This document shows positions 49,479 through 59,846 of a stretch of 64,000 nucleotides of DNA, in pieces. The DNA is from Streptomyces bauhiniae (GTDB lineage: Bacteria; Actinomycetota; Actinomycetes; Streptomycetales; Streptomycetaceae), in NCBI RefSeq assembly GCF_004784475.1, contig NZ_SRRT01000003.1, forward strand, positions 558,001-622,000. The letters are read 5' to 3'. Numbering within the stretch: the stretch's first letter is position 1; each line of letters starts with the position of its first letter. Position numbers and translations under genes: made by a program. Under the pieces are notes generated by a model. That model was given only the letters and a program-made list of their open reading frames with translations. It had not been told where the DNA came from and did no database searches.

Positions 49479-49931
49479 TCAGGCGCCGAGCATCCGGCGG
49501 AGCAGGTCGCGCAGGGAGGAGCGTTCGGCGGTGGAGAGGCCGGCGAGGGGTTCGCGGGCGAAGTGCAGGCCCTCGCGGAGGTCGCGGGCGACCCGCACGC
49601 CCTCCTCGGTGGCCGCGGCGAGCTTGACCCGGCGGTCGGCGCTGTCGGGGCGGCGCTCGACCAGGCCGCGCGACTCCAGCCGGTCCACGATCCCGGTCAC
49701 ATTGGACGGCTCGCACTTCAGCCGCTGGGCGAGCTTGCGCATGGGCAGCGGCTCCAGGGCGAGGAGGCTGAGCAGGCGGGCCTGCGGTCCGGTGAGCGCG
49801 TGGCCGGCCGCGGCCTCCTCGTAGTCCGCGTGGAAGCGGGCCACGACGTCGCCGATCAGCTCGACGACCTCCATGGTCAGGGGGTCGGCGGCGCGGTGAC
49901 GCGCGGGGGGACGCGGCGGCTGGGTGGACAT
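49479..49931 (-). CDS. MarR-family regulator
   Basis: A 150-residue winged-helix regulator: ALTGPQARLLSLLALEPLPMRKLAQRLKC helix-turn-helix with recognition helix EPSNVTGIVDRLESRGLVER and wing SADRRVKLAAAT. The N-terminal ~18 residues are polar and disordered. It is divergent from the NADPH-dependent reductase at 50027, with two inverted repeats between, so it probably represses that gene and itself in response to a small aromatic or electrophile. Confidence 0.92.
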   Translation of the reverse strand: MSTQPPRPPARHRAADPLTMEVVELIGDVVARFHADYEEAAAGHALTGPQARLLSLLALEPLPMRKLAQRLKCEPSNVTGIVDRLESRGLVERRPDSADRRVKLAAATEEGVRVARDLREGLHFAREPLAGLSTAERSSLRDLLRRMLGA

Positions 49932-49953
49932 GCGGTCCAGGATACCGGGTTAC

Positions 49954-49999
49954 TTGACATCATGAAATATTCAGGCGCATGGTTGTTTCAGGTACTGAA
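49954..49999. promoter_or_regulatory. MarR/reductase divergent operator region
   Basis: A TTGACA hexamer (49954-49959) is followed by TGAAATATTCA (49963-49973; TGAA/TTCA arms) and the perfect inverted repeat TTCAGGTACTGAA (49987-49999). They are 24 bp apart and share TTCA/TGAA half-sites. Confidence 0.65.
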
Positions 50000-50026
50000 G
50001 TAGTTTGAGGAAGAAGGTCGCCTTAA

Positions 50027-51049
<1,023 letters not shown>

Positions 51050-51070
51050 CCGGTGAGGTCGTCGGACCTC

Positions 51071-51108
51071 GCGGAGGCCGCACCCTGGACGTGGGGTGCG
51101 GCCTCCGC
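51071..51108. terminator. Bidirectional terminator
   Basis: GCGGAGGCCGCACCC and its complement flank a short loop between the convergent reductase and serine hydrolase genes. Confidence 0.88.
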
Positions 51109-51114
51109 CGTGTC

Positions 51115-52272
51115 TCAGCCCTTCAGTGCCGCCTCGTGGACGGCGGCGGCCAGCCGGTCGTTCTCCGGGGCCGCGCCGCCGGGGTAGGCGAAGCGGCGGC
51201 GGGTGTAGCCGTAGGCGAGCCCGGCGCGCGGGTCGGCGAACGCCTGCGCGCCGGACGCGCCACAGTGGCCGACCGTGCCGGCGCCGAGGAAGGAATGCCA
51301 GGTCTCGGCCGTGCACTCGAAGCCCAGGCCGAACACCGCGTGCGAGCGGCACACCAGGTCGTGTCCTGCCGAGTGCGGCTGGCCGAACTCGGCGAGGGTG
51401 TCGCTCTTGAGCAGCGGCGCCTTCTCGTCCACCTCGCTGATCATCGCCGCGTACATCCCGGCCAGGCCGCGCGCCGAGGCGACGCCGCCCACGGAGGCGG
51501 GGCCGCTCGCGCGCACGGCGCGGTCGTTGGGCAGCGACTCCAGGTCGGTGGGGGTGGGGGCGTGCTGGTTCCGGGCGATGGACGGCAGGGTGTGCGGGCC
51601 GGTGCGGCGCAGTTCGGCCTCCGCCTGCTGGGCGGGGGTCGGCAGCATCGGCTGGGTGGCGCGGAAGCGGGGCTCGCGGGAGGCGGGCAGGCCGAGGTGG
51701 AAGTCCAGCCCGTAGGGGGCGCGGACGCGCTCCTCGTACAGCTCCTGGACGGTGTGGCCGGTGGCCCGGCGGACCACCTCGCCGGTGAGGGCGCCCATGG
51801 TCAGCGCGTGGTAGCCGAAGGCGTTGCCGGGGCGCCAGAAGGGGCGCTGGTCGGCGAGGCGTTCGGCGAGCGCGCGGTCGTCGGCCAGCTCGGCCGGGCT
51901 GAAGCCGGTGTCGGTGCCGACGAGTCCGGCGCGGTGGGCGAGGAGGTCGCGCAGGGTGAGGGTGCTCTTGCCCTCGACGCCGAACTCGGGCCAGTAGTAG
52001 GTGACCTTGCGGTCCAGTTCGAGGGTGCCGTCCTGTACGAGGAGGGCCGCGACCAGGTGGGCGGCGCCCTTGGTGCAGGAGAAGACGCCGTACAGCGAGC
52101 CGGCGTCGACGCCGTCGCCCGCCCACAGGTCGACGACCCGGCGGCCGTCCACGTAGGCGCACAACTGGCCCTCATAGTCCGGCTGTTCACCGGCGACGAA
52201 GGCGGCGAACTCCTCCCGCACCGCCTCGTACCCCTCGGCGACGGTGCCCTGGACGGTGCTGTCCTGTGTCAT
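51115..52272 (-). CDS. Serine hydrolase / class C beta-lactamase-like esterase
   Basis: A 385-residue protein of the EstB/class C beta-lactamase fold. The nucleophile motif is SCTK (Ser65, Lys68) in GVFSCTKGAAH, the second motif Tyr is in GYHALTMG, and HCGASG near the C-terminus stands for the third motif. No signal peptide is present, so it is cytoplasmic. GAGGAG precedes the ATG by eight bases. It is likely an esterase; no beta-lactamase role is implied. It is closed by a terminator shared with the reductase. Confidence 0.9.
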   Translation of the reverse strand: MTQDSTVQGTVAEGYEAVREEFAAFVAGEQPDYEGQLCAYVDGRRVVDLWAGDGVDAGSLYGVFSCTKGAAHLVAALLVQDGTLELDRKVTYYWPEFGVEGKSTLTLRDLLAHRAGLVGTDTGFSPAELADDRALAERLADQRPFWRPGNAFGYHALTMGALTGEVVRRATGHTVQELYEERVRAPYGLDFHLGLPASREPRFRATQPMLPTPAQQAEAELRRTGPHTLPSIARNQHAPTPTDLESLPNDRAVRASGPASVGGVASARGLAGMYAAMISEVDEKAPLLKSDTLAEFGQPHSAGHDLVCRSHAVFGLGFECTAETWHSFLGAGTVGHCGASGAQAFADPRAGLAYGYTRRRFAYPGGAAPENDRLAAAVHEAALKG

Positions 52273-52532
52273 CCGGTTCTCCTCAACTGAGCCGCTGCTC
52301 GCTGCTCCTCCTCGCACGGCGCCGGGTCCGGCCGGCGCATTCCGAGGTCGTGTACGGCGAGATGTACCTGTTCGACTCAACCGCCGCAGGGCCCGGTTGG
52401 TGTCACCGTTGCCCCGGATGGCGTACTGCACGGGGTTCGTATGACCGGTGGGGGGAGGCGGGCGGGCGGCCGGGTCGTCGGGGTCGCCTACCCGTGGGCC
52501 GGCCGCTCACCACATGTCGGGGCACGTGTCCC

Positions 52533-53681
52533 CTAGCTGCACCACCACAGGAAGCGGTCGCAGGTCTTGGTGGGGGTGGGCTCCGGGGCGGGCTTGGTCG
52601 TGGTGGGGGCCGCCGTGGGGGTGGGGGTGGGCTTCTGCGGGGCCGGGTCGGCCGGGGCGGGGGCCTCGGAGTGCTGGGGGGTGGTGGCAGGGCTGTCGGT
52701 GGTGGGGTTCACCGTCGGGGACTCGGATGCCTTCTTCGTGGGGGACGCGGAAGGGGAGGCGGAGGGGGAGTCCGATGCGGAGGCGGAGGTGCTGGGGGTG
52801 GTGGACGTGCCTGCCGTGGTGTCGGTGAGGGGGGCGCCCGACTGGGCCGGGGAGACCGAGGCGGAGCCGCCGTCCGGGGAGGCGTCGCTGGAGGCCGGGC
52901 GGTCGAAGGAGAAGGGGGCGTCGGCGCCGAGTTCGGCGAGGCTCAGGGCTGCTGCCGCGAGGACGAAGCCGGTGGCGATGAGGAGGGTGCGGCGTCTGCG
53001 GCGGCGGTGGGCGGCAGCTTTGCGGTCGCGGCGGCTGCCGTCGGGGGCGGGGTCGTCGGAGTCCGGGTCGCCGTAGGGGTCGTCGGCGTCTGGGGAGTCC
53101 GTGGGGTCCGTGGAGGCGGCGGAGGCCGTGGGGGGCTCGTAGGTGCCGCGCCGGTCGGCCTGGCGGGGGACCTTCGGGGGTTCGGGGGCGGCCGGGGGGC
53201 CGGGGGTCGGGGCGCCTCCCCCGGAGGGGGCGGCGGGGGCGTCCTGCCCGTAAGGGGAGGCGGCCGGGGCAGCCTGCCCGTAAGGGGCGGCGGAGGCATC
53301 TTCCCCGTAGGAGGCGGCCTGGCCGTCCTGCCCGTAGGGGGTGGCGGGGCCGTCCTGCCCGTAGGGGGCGGCCGGGCCGTCCTGCCCGTAGGGGGTGGCG
53401 GGGGTGCCTTCCCCATAGGGGGCGGCCGGAGCAGCCAGCCCGTAGGGGGCGGCCTGGCCGTCCTGCCCGTAGGGGATGGCGGGGGCCCCTTCCCCGTAAG
53501 GGACCGCCGGGGCGCCTTCCCCGTAGGGGGCGGCCGGGGTCGCCTGGGGGCTCCGCCCGTACGGGTCCGCCGAACCGCCGGAGGCACTCGCCGGCCCGAC
53601 GGCGGTCAGGGCGGGCGCGCCGCAGCCGGGGCAGGCGAGGGCGCCGTTGAGGTGCCGTCGGCACGGGTGGCAGTAGTCCAT
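52533..53681 (-). CDS. SCO2400-type membrane protein with zinc ribbon and PYGQ repeats
   Basis: A 382-residue protein. It begins MDYCHPCRRHLNGALACPGCG, a four-cysteine zinc ribbon. Residues ~38-150 contain more than ten copies of an APYGQDG/APYGEGA unit. After an acidic/basic linker a single membrane helix (about 232-252) leads to a ~120-residue Ser/Thr/Pro-rich outside part ending in CDRFLWWCS. The arrangement matches the SCO2400 family of Streptomyces as I recall it. The function is unknown. The cytoplasmic zinc ribbon and extracellular cysteine-tipped tail suggest a signalling or cell-surface role. Confidence 0.82.
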   Translation of the reverse strand: MDYCHPCRRHLNGALACPGCGAPALTAVGPASASGGSADPYGRSPQATPAAPYGEGAPAVPYGEGAPAIPYGQDGQAAPYGLAAPAAPYGEGTPATPYGQDGPAAPYGQDGPATPYGQDGQAASYGEDASAAPYGQAAPAASPYGQDAPAAPSGGGAPTPGPPAAPEPPKVPRQADRRGTYEPPTASAASTDPTDSPDADDPYGDPDSDDPAPDGSRRDRKAAAHRRRRRRTLLIATGFVLAAAALSLAELGADAPFSFDRPASSDASPDGGSASVSPAQSGAPLTDTTAGTSTTPSTSASASDSPSASPSASPTKKASESPTVNPTTDSPATTPQHSEAPAPADPAPQKPTPTPTAAPTTTKPAPEPTPTKTCDRFLWWCS

Positions 53682-53797
53682 GACGCGGGAAGACTAGATT
53701 CCACTCGGGTCCCGTTCCTAGGTGCCGCTGTGAAGGTTTGGTGCGGGAGAGACGCCTGCGTACACGCCTTTGCCGGAACCGTTACGTGTTCGACCCA

Positions 53798-53864
53798 TTG
53801 ACACCCCCCGCGCGCCCTCCCTACTGTCACGCCAGCATTTCGAACGCATGACGAAATTTCGAAC
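53798..53864 (+). promoter_or_regulatory. Strong promoter with repeated TTTCGAAC operator boxes
   Basis: TTGACA (53798-53803) and TACTGT (53822-53827) are 18 bp apart. Just downstream TTTCGAAC occurs twice (53838-53845 and 53857-53864), 19 bp apart on the same face. The palindrome CGAAATTTCG (53852-53861) overlaps the second. The AT-rich boxes are exceptional for this genome and lie where a repressor would block the start of the sugar operon. Confidence 0.8.
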
Positions 53865-53882
53865 ACCGAGGGGTGGACGGGC

Positions 53883-55040
53883 GTGCGTATCACCGGAATC
53901 AGCACCCATGTGGTCGGCACACCGTGGCGGAATCTGACCTATGTGCAGGTCCACACGGACGAAGGGCTCACCGGTGTCGGGGAGACCCGCATGCTGGGCC
54001 ACACCGACGCCCTGCTCGGCTACTTGCGGGAGGCCGAGGCCAACCACATCGCGGGCTCGGACCCGTTCGCCGTGGAGGACCTGGTCCGCCGGATGAAGTA
54101 CGGCGACTTCGGCCGGGCCGGCGAGATCGTGATGTCCGGCATCGCGGTGGTCGAGATGGCCTGCTGGGACATCAGGGGCAAGGCGCTCGGCGTACCGGTG
54201 TGGCAGTTGCTCGGCGGAAAGGTCACCGACCGCGTCAAGGCGTACGCCAACGGCTGGTACACCACCGAGCGCACCCCGGAGGCGTACCACGAGGCGGCCC
54301 GCGCGGTCGTGGCGCGGGGCTACCGGGCCCTGAAGATCGACCCGTTCGGCACCGGCCACTTCGAGCTGGACCACGAGCGCACCCGGTACGCCGTCTCCCT
54401 GATCGAGGCCGTACGGGACGCGATCGGCCCGGACACCGAGCTGATGCTGGAGATGCACGGCCGCTTCTCCCCCGCCACCGCGATCCGCCTCGCCCGCGAA
54501 CTGGCGCCCTTCGACCCGGCCTGGCTGGAGGAGCCGGTACCGCCGGAGAACCTGAAGGCGCTGCAGAAGGTGGCCGCCAAGGTGGACATACCCGTCGCCA
54601 CCGGGGAGCGGATGCACGACCGGATCGAGTTCCGGGAGCTGTTCGAGAGCCAGGCGGCGGACATCCTCCAGCCCGACGTCGGCCACATCGGCGGCATCTG
54701 GGAGACCCGCAAGCTGGCCGCGACCGCCGAGACCCACTACCTGCTGCTCGCCCCGCACAACGTGGGCGGCCCGGTGCTCACCGCCGCGTCGCTCCAAGTC
54801 GGCTTCAGCACACCGAACTTCAAGGTCCTGGAGCACTTCAACGACTTCGCGGACGCCGAGATCAAGACGGTGGTGAAGGGCGCCCCCGAGGTGGTCGACG
54901 GCTACTTCCACCTCTCCGACGCCCCCGGCCTCGGCGTCGAGCTGGACACCGACGCGGCGGCCGAATTCCCGCAGCAGCAGGCCCGGTTCGACCTGTGGGC
55001 CGAGGGCTGGGAGCGGCGCCGGCCGAAGGTGACGAAGTGA
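53883..55040 (+). CDS. Enolase-superfamily sugar-acid dehydratase (galactonate dehydratase-like)
   Basis: A 385-residue mandelate-racemase-group enzyme. The probable metal and catalytic residues are visible: Lys151 in ALKIDPFG, Glu190 and His192 in LEMHGRF, Glu217 in WLEEPVP, Glu242 in TGERM, Asp265 in QPDVGH, and His292 in APHNVGG. The x-M-H arrangement with a second histidine about 100 residues later is that of D-galactonate dehydratase (DgoD), with Glu in place of the first Asp. It would dehydrate an aldonic acid to a 2-keto-3-deoxy acid. The start is GTG 53883. First gene of a six-gene operon. Confidence 0.88.
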   Translation: MRITGISTHVVGTPWRNLTYVQVHTDEGLTGVGETRMLGHTDALLGYLREAEANHIAGSDPFAVEDLVRRMKYGDFGRAGEIVMSGIAVVEMACWDIRGKALGVPVWQLLGGKVTDRVKAYANGWYTTERTPEAYHEAARAVVARGYRALKIDPFGTGHFELDHERTRYAVSLIEAVRDAIGPDTELMLEMHGRFSPATAIRLARELAPFDPAWLEEPVPPENLKALQKVAAKVDIPVATGERMHDRIEFRELFESQAADILQPDVGHIGGIWETRKLAATAETHYLLLAPHNVGGPVLTAASLQVGFSTPNFKVLEHFNDFADAEIKTVVKGAPEVVDGYFHLSDAPGLGVELDTDAAAEFPQQQARFDLWAEGWERRRPKVTK

Positions 55041-56026
55041 GCGTCCAGGTGGTGGTGGAGGCGCCGGGCACGCACCGGCTGGAGCCGCACACGCCTCGTA
55101 CGCCCGGCCCCGGCGAGGCGCTGGTCGCCGTGCACGCGGTGGGCATCTGCGGCAGCGACCGCGAGCTGTACCGGGGCAACCGCCCCGCGCCGTACGTGCG
55201 TTACCCCGTGGTGCCCGGCCACGAGTGGTCCGGCACGGTACGCGAGGTGGGCACCGGGGTGCCGGAACACCTGGTCGGCCGCAAAGTGGTCGGCGAGGGC
55301 TTCCGCAACTGCCAAGTGTGCGCCCGCTGTCACGCGGGCGAGACCACGCTCTGCGAGGCGGGGTACGAGGAGACCGGCTTCACCCACCCCGGAGCGACGG
55401 CCCCCACCCTCACCCTCCCCGCCCGGCTGCTGCACCCCCTGCCCGACGACGCCGACCTCACCGCGGCCGCCCTGCTGGAGCCCGCCGCCTGTGTCGCGGC
55501 CGCCGCCCTGCTCGCCGACGTCCGGCCCGGTGAGCGGGTGGCGGTGGTCGGCACGGGGACGCTCGGGATGCTCGCGGCGCGCTTCCTCGCGGCGGTCTCC
55601 CCCGCCGAACTGCTGGCGGTGGGCCTGGACCGCGAACGCGAGGCCCTGGCAAAGGAGTTCGGCGCCACCGGCTTCGCCGTGAGCGGCCCCGAGCTGCCCG
55701 GCGGCTATGACGTGGTGATCGAGGCCGCGGGTTCCGCCGAGGCGGCGGTCACGGCCGCCGCACTGCTCCGGCGCGGCGGGCGCCTGGTCCTGACCGGCAT
55801 CCCGGCGCCGGGCGCGGCGGGCCTGGACCCGGCCGACCTCGTCCTGCGGCGGCTGGAGGTACGGACCGTCTTCGGGGCACCCCCGGCCGCCTGGGCGCAC
55901 GCGGTCCGGCTGTTCGGCGCCGGGCGGCTGGACCCCCTGCCCCTGGTGTCGCACCGGCTGCCGCTGACCGAGTTCGCGCGGGCGGTCGAGACCAACGGGC
56001 CCGGAAAGGTGCTGTTGCTGCCCTGA
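55037..56026 (+). CDS. Zinc-dependent alcohol/sugar dehydrogenase
   Basis: A 329-residue medium-chain dehydrogenase. The catalytic zinc site is GICGSDRELYRGN with GHEWSG. The structural zinc cysteines are in CQVCARCHAGETTLC, and the nucleotide motif is VVGTGTLGML. The GTG start overlaps the stop of the dehydratase (GTGA, 55037-55040). Relatives oxidise sorbitol, L-threonine or sugar alcohols and acids. In this operon it probably oxidises the imported sugar or its lactone/acid intermediate. Confidence 0.9.
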   Translation: MSVQVVVEAPGTHRLEPHTPRTPGPGEALVAVHAVGICGSDRELYRGNRPAPYVRYPVVPGHEWSGTVREVGTGVPEHLVGRKVVGEGFRNCQVCARCHAGETTLCEAGYEETGFTHPGATAPTLTLPARLLHPLPDDADLTAAALLEPAACVAAAALLADVRPGERVAVVGTGTLGMLAARFLAAVSPAELLAVGLDREREALAKEFGATGFAVSGPELPGGYDVVIEAAGSAEAAVTAAALLRRGGRLVLTGIPAPGAAGLDPADLVLRRLEVRTVFGAPPAAWAHAVRLFGAGRLDPLPLVSHRLPLTEFARAVETNGPGKVLLLP

Positions 56027-56107
56027 CCTGGGCGTACGCGTCCCCTAGGGGCTCGTACGCCCGAAGATCCGAACCCTGTCCGGCATACCGAACACGAAAG
56101 GCAGCCC

Positions 56108-57076
56108 GTGACCGACCTTTCCGCCCCGGCAGTCCGCAGGCCCGGTGAGCAGGCGCTCGCCGCTCTGGGGCTGGCCGCGCCCGCGCCCGACCCCGCCGAC
56201 GCCTCCCCGTACCGCTTCCCGGGCGGCGGGAGCTGGCGTACCGAGATCCCGTCGTGCGAGGGGCCCGAGGCGCTGGCCGTCGTGCTGGCCGAGGCGGCGC
56301 GGCTGGAGGTGCCGGTGCACCGGGTCAGCCAGGGCAGCGGCGTCTGGATGCTCACGGACGCCGAGATCACCGAAATGGCCGGGGCGACCCGCGAACGCGG
56401 CATCGAGCTGTGCCTGTTCACCGGGCCACGCGGCACCTGGGACACCGGTGGCGCGGTGCGCTCCGACTCGCGCGGCGGCGGCCCGCGCGCCCGGGGTCAC
56501 GACGCGGTCGCCGGCTGCGTGGAGGACGCGGTGCGCGCGACCGAACTGGGCGTGCGCTGCCTGCTGGTGGCCGACGAGGGCGTGCTGTGGGCGCTGCACC
56601 GGGCGCGGGAGTCGGGGATGCTCCCGGCGGACACCACGCTGAAGGTCTCCGCACTGATCGGCCCGGTCAACCCGGTCTCCTACGCGGTGTTCGAGCGGCT
56701 GGGCGCCGACTCGATCAACGTGCCCAGTGATCTCACCCTCGCCCATCTCACCGAGATCCGCCGGGTGTCCGGCGCCCCCATGGACATGTACATCGAGGCG
56801 CCGGACGACCTCGGCGGCCAGGTACGGATGTACGAGGTGGCCGAGCTGATCCGGCGCGGCGCCCCGCTGTACCTGAAGTTCGGCCTGTCGAAGGCGCCCG
56901 GCATCTACCCCTGGGGCGCCCACCTCCGGAGCGTCGCCCTGGACACCGCGCGGGAACGGGTGCGGCGCGGCCGGCTGGTGCTCGACCTGCTCGCCCGGCA
57001 CGGCGCCGACGGCGGCATGGCCCCGCTCGGCACCCGCCTCCCCGGCCCGCTGCACCGCTTCCCTACGACCGCGTGA
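56108..57076 (+). CDS. Protein of unknown function in the sugar operon, barrel-like (U32-type?)
   Basis: A 322-residue soluble protein. Repeated beta-alpha elements suggest a TIM barrel: [68 protein letters not shown] and [15 protein letters not shown], ending in [14 protein letters not shown]. The segments INVPSD and EAPDDLGG resemble U32-peptidase-like barrels, but no catalytic motif is certain. The start is GTG 56108 after AAAGGCAG. It sits between dehydrogenase and importer genes, so a role as aldolase, isomerase or sugar-acid enzyme is likely. Confidence 0.6.
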   Translation: MTDLSAPAVRRPGEQALAALGLAAPAPDPADASPYRFPGGGSWRTEIPSCEGPEALAVVLAEAARLEVPVHRVSQGSGVWMLTDAEITEMAGATRERGIELCLFTGPRGTWDTGGAVRSDSRGGGPRARGHDAVAGCVEDAVRATELGVRCLLVADEGVLWALHRARESGMLPADTTLKVSALIGPVNPVSYAVFERLGADSINVPSDLTLAHLTEIRRVSGAPMDMYIEAPDDLGGQVRMYEVAELIRRGAPLYLKFGLSKAPGIYPWGAHLRSVALDTARERVRRGRLVLDLLARHGADGGMAPLGTRLPGPLHRFPTTA

Positions 57077-57159
57077 CCCGTACGACCCCGCACCACCGCA
57101 CGGCCCGACCCGCTCAACGCCGAGACACCCAACGCCGAGACGAACAAGGACGGTTCCCC

Positions 57160-58278
57160 ATGCGCGACCGGTACACCGCACGCCCCCGCAGAGTCGCCCT
57201 CGCCGCGACCGCCGTACTCGCCCTCACCCTGACCGCCTGCGGGCAGAGCGGGGAGGGCGGGAGTGAGGACAAGGGGGGTGACGCCAAGGGAGGCACCATC
57301 GGCGTCGCCATGCCGACCAAGTCCTCCGAGCGCTGGATCGCGGACGGCGCCAACGTCGTCAAGAACCTGCGCGCCAAGGGCTACCAGACCAAGCTGGTGT
57401 ACGGCGAGGACGACCCGGACCAGCAGGTCGCCCAGATCGAGAACCTGATCACCCAGGGCGTCAAGGGCCTGATCATCGCGGCGATCGACAACAAGTCCCT
57501 GAACAACGTGCTCCAGGAGGCCGCCGACGCGCACATCCCGGTCATCGCCTACGACCGGCTGATCCTCGGCACCAAGAACGTGGACTACTACGCCTCGTTC
57601 GACAACGAGAAGGTCGGCGAGCTGCAAGGCACGTACATCACCCACAAGTTGGGGCTGGACAGCGGCAAGAAAGGGCCGTTCTCCCTGGAGTTGTTCGCCG
57701 GGTCCAACGACGACAACAACACCAAGTACTTCTTCGGCGGCGCGATGAAGGTGCTCCAGCCGTACATCGACAAGAAGCAGCTCGTGGTGAGGTCCGGGCA
57801 GACCTCGCTCAACCAGGTCACCACGCTGCGCTGGGACGGCACCACCGCCCAGCACCGCATGGAGGACCTGCTGACCTCGGCGTACCGCTCCGGCCGGGTG
57901 GACGCGGTGCTCTCGCCGTACGACGGCATCTCGATCGGCATCCTGTCCGCGCTGAAGTCGGACGGGTACGGCTCGAAGGGCAAGCCGCTGCCGGTCGTCA
58001 CCGGGCAGGACGCGGAGCTGGCGTCGGTGAAGTCGGTCATCGCCGGGGAGCAGACGCAGACCGTCTACAAGGACACCCGCAAGCTCGCCGAGGTCGCCGC
58101 GAACATGGTGGACGCGACCCTGAACGACAAGAAGCCCGAGGTCAACGACTCCAAGACCTATGACAACGGTGCCAAGGTCGTGCCCGCCTATCTGCTCCAG
58201 CCGGTCAGCGTCGACAAGGGCAACTACCGCGAGGTCCTGGTCGACGGCGGCTACTACACCGAGTCCCAGCTCAAGTGA
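57160..58278 (+). CDS. Sugar ABC transporter substrate-binding lipoprotein (XylF/ChvE-like)
   Basis: A 372-residue periplasmic-binding-type protein. The signal peptide ends in lipobox LTAC (Cys27). The mature protein begins [17 protein letters not shown] and continues with [32 protein letters not shown] and [14 protein letters not shown], as in xylose/multiple-sugar binding proteins. ATG 57160 is supported by AAGGA and the signal peptide; a GTG at 57073 overlapping the previous stop would add 29 polar residues. It delivers a monosaccharide to the two partners that follow. Confidence 0.93.
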   Translation: MRDRYTARPRRVALAATAVLALTLTACGQSGEGGSEDKGGDAKGGTIGVAMPTKSSERWIADGANVVKNLRAKGYQTKLVYGEDDPDQQVAQIENLITQGVKGLIIAAIDNKSLNNVLQEAADAHIPVIAYDRLILGTKNVDYYASFDNEKVGELQGTYITHKLGLDSGKKGPFSLELFAGSNDDNNTKYFFGGAMKVLQPYIDKKQLVVRSGQTSLNQVTTLRWDGTTAQHRMEDLLTSAYRSGRVDAVLSPYDGISIGILSALKSDGYGSKGKPLPVVTGQDAELASVKSVIAGEQTQTVYKDTRKLAEVAANMVDATLNDKKPEVNDSKTYDNGAKVVPAYLLQPVSVDKGNYREVLVDGGYYTESQLK

Positions 58279-59846
58279 TGGCCGGCTCCCCCAGCACGGC
58301 CGGGCCCGTGCTCGAGATGCGCTCGATCGTCAAGACGTTCCCCGGCGTCAAGGCCCTCTCCGACGTCACCCTGACCGTCCGGCCGGGCGAGGTGCACGCC
58401 ATCTGCGGGGAGAACGGCGCCGGGAAGTCCACCCTGATGAAGGTGCTCTCCGGGGTTCATCCGTACGGCAGTTACGAGGGCGAGGTGCTCTTCGAGGGCG
58501 AGGAGTGCCGGTTCAAGGACATCCGGGCCAGTGAGCGGCAGGGCATCGTCATCATCCACCAGGAGCTGGCGCTGGTGCCGTATCTCTCCCTCGCGGAGAA
58601 CCTGTTCCTCGGCAACGAGCACGCCCGGCGCGGTCTGATCGACTGGACGGAGACCCTGCGGCACGCCACGAAGCTGCTGCGCCGGGTCGGCCTGGACGAG
58701 CATCCGGAGACCCGCGTCGCGGACATCGGCGTCGGCAAGCAGCAGTTGGTGGAGATCGCCAAGGCGCTGGCGAAGTCGGTACGGCTGCTGATCCTGGACG
58801 AGCCGACGGCCGCCCTGAACGACGAGGACAGCGGCAAACTCCTCGATCTCATCCTGGAGTTGAAGGCCCAGGGCATCACCTGCATCGTGATCTCGCACAA
58901 GCTGAACGAGATCCGCCGGGTCGCCGACTCGGTGACCGTGCTGCGTGACGGCCGCTCGGTGGAGACGCTGGACGTGCGGGCGCCGGGGACCACCGAGGAG
59001 CGGATCATCGCAGGCATGGTCGGCCGCGACCTCGACCACCGCTTCCCCGAACGCCCGCCGCATAGGGCGGAGTTGGGTGCGGCTCCGGCGCTGGAGGTGC
59101 GCGGCTGGACCGTACGGCATCCGATCGACCGGCAGCGCAAGGTCGTCGACGACGTGTCGATCGAGGTGCGGCGGGGTGAGATCGTCGGCATCGCCGGGCT
59201 GATGGGCGCGGGCCGCACCGAGCTGGCGATGAGCGTGTTCGGCCGCTCCTACGGCCGGTACGCGGGCGGCACGGTGCTCAAGGACGGCCGGGAGATCCGC
59301 ACCCGGACCGTGGCGGAGGCGGTGGGGCACGGGATCGCGTACGTCACCGAGGACCGCAAGCACTACGGGCTCAACCTCATCGACACCGTGCACCGCAATG
59401 TGTCGCTGACGGCGCTCGGCAAGGTGGCCCGGCGCGGGATCGTGGACGAGCACGCGGAGCGGCGGGCGGCCGAGGAGTTCCGTACCGCCATGAACATCAA
59501 GGCGCCGACCGTGCTGGAGCCGGTGGGCCGGCTGTCCGGCGGCAACCAGCAGAAGGTCGTCCTCAGCAAGTGGATCTTCGCGGACCCGGACGTGCTGATC
59601 CTGGACGAGCCGACGCGGGGCATCGACGTGGGCGCCAAGTACGAGATCTACACCGTGATCGGGCGGCTCGCGGCCGAGGGCCGGGCAGTGGTCTTCATCT
59701 CCTCCGAGCTGCCCGAGCTGCTCGGCATGTGCGACCGGATCTACACCATGGCCGCCGGCCGGCTGACCGGCGAGGTGCCGCGGGCCGGGGCCACGCAGGA
59801 AGCGCTGATGCGCCTGATGACCAGAGACGAAGAGGTGACGCCATGA
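58278..59846 (+). CDS. Sugar ABC transporter ATP-binding protein (XylG/MglA-like)
   Basis: A 522-residue protein with two ABC ATPase domains. The first has Walker [10 protein letters not shown], a [13 protein letters not shown] signature and Walker [12 protein letters not shown]. The second has a relaxed Walker A (GLMGAGRTE), the signature [10 protein letters not shown] and Walker [13 protein letters not shown]. This asymmetric pair is the rule for monosaccharide importers of the CUT2 class. Its ATG overlaps the stop of the binding-protein gene (TGATG), so expression is coupled. Confidence 0.95.
   Translation: MAGSPSTAGPVLEMRSIVKTFPGVKALSDVTLTVRPGEVHAICGENGAGKSTLMKVLSGVHPYGSYEGEVLFEGEECRFKDIRASERQGIVIIHQELALVPYLSLAENLFLGNEHARRGLIDWTETLRHATKLLRRVGLDEHPETRVADIGVGKQQLVEIAKALAKSVRLLILDEPTAALNDEDSGKLLDLILELKAQGITCIVISHKLNEIRRVADSVTVLRDGRSVETLDVRAPGTTEERIIAGMVGRDLDHRFPERPPHRAELGAAPALEVRGWTVRHPIDRQRKVVDDVSIEVRRGEIVGIAGLMGAGRTELAMSVFGRSYGRYAGGTVLKDGREIRTRTVAEAVGHGIAYVTEDRKHYGLNLIDTVHRNVSLTALGKVARRGIVDEHAERRAAEEFRTAMNIKAPTVLEPVGRLSGGNQQKVVLSKWIFADPDVLILDEPTRGIDVGAKYEIYTVIGRLAAEGRAVVFISSELPELLGMCDRIYTMAAGRLTGEVPRAGATQEALMRLMTRDEEVTP

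Noticed and set aside
53240..53590. Regular short repeats that look CRISPR-like
   Set aside because: Units are in-frame protein repeats without unique spacers of constant length, inside a coding gene.
52266..53801. A glycine-rich plus-strand open frame with repeats resembling a surface protein
   Set aside because: It mirrors the PYGQ-repeat gene on the other strand; the minus frame has the zinc ribbon, membrane helix and codon bias.
53873..56026. A 717-codon open frame spanning dehydratase and dehydrogenase as a possible fusion
   Set aside because: Only its second part is coding (the dehydrogenase). The first part is the wrong frame over the dehydratase, which has its own complete gene ending in GTGA.
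57073..57159. GTG at 57073 as start of the sugar-binding lipoprotein, overlapping the previous stop
   Set aside because: It would put 29 polar residues before the signal peptide; ATG 57160 has a ribosome site and gives a proper lipobox distance.
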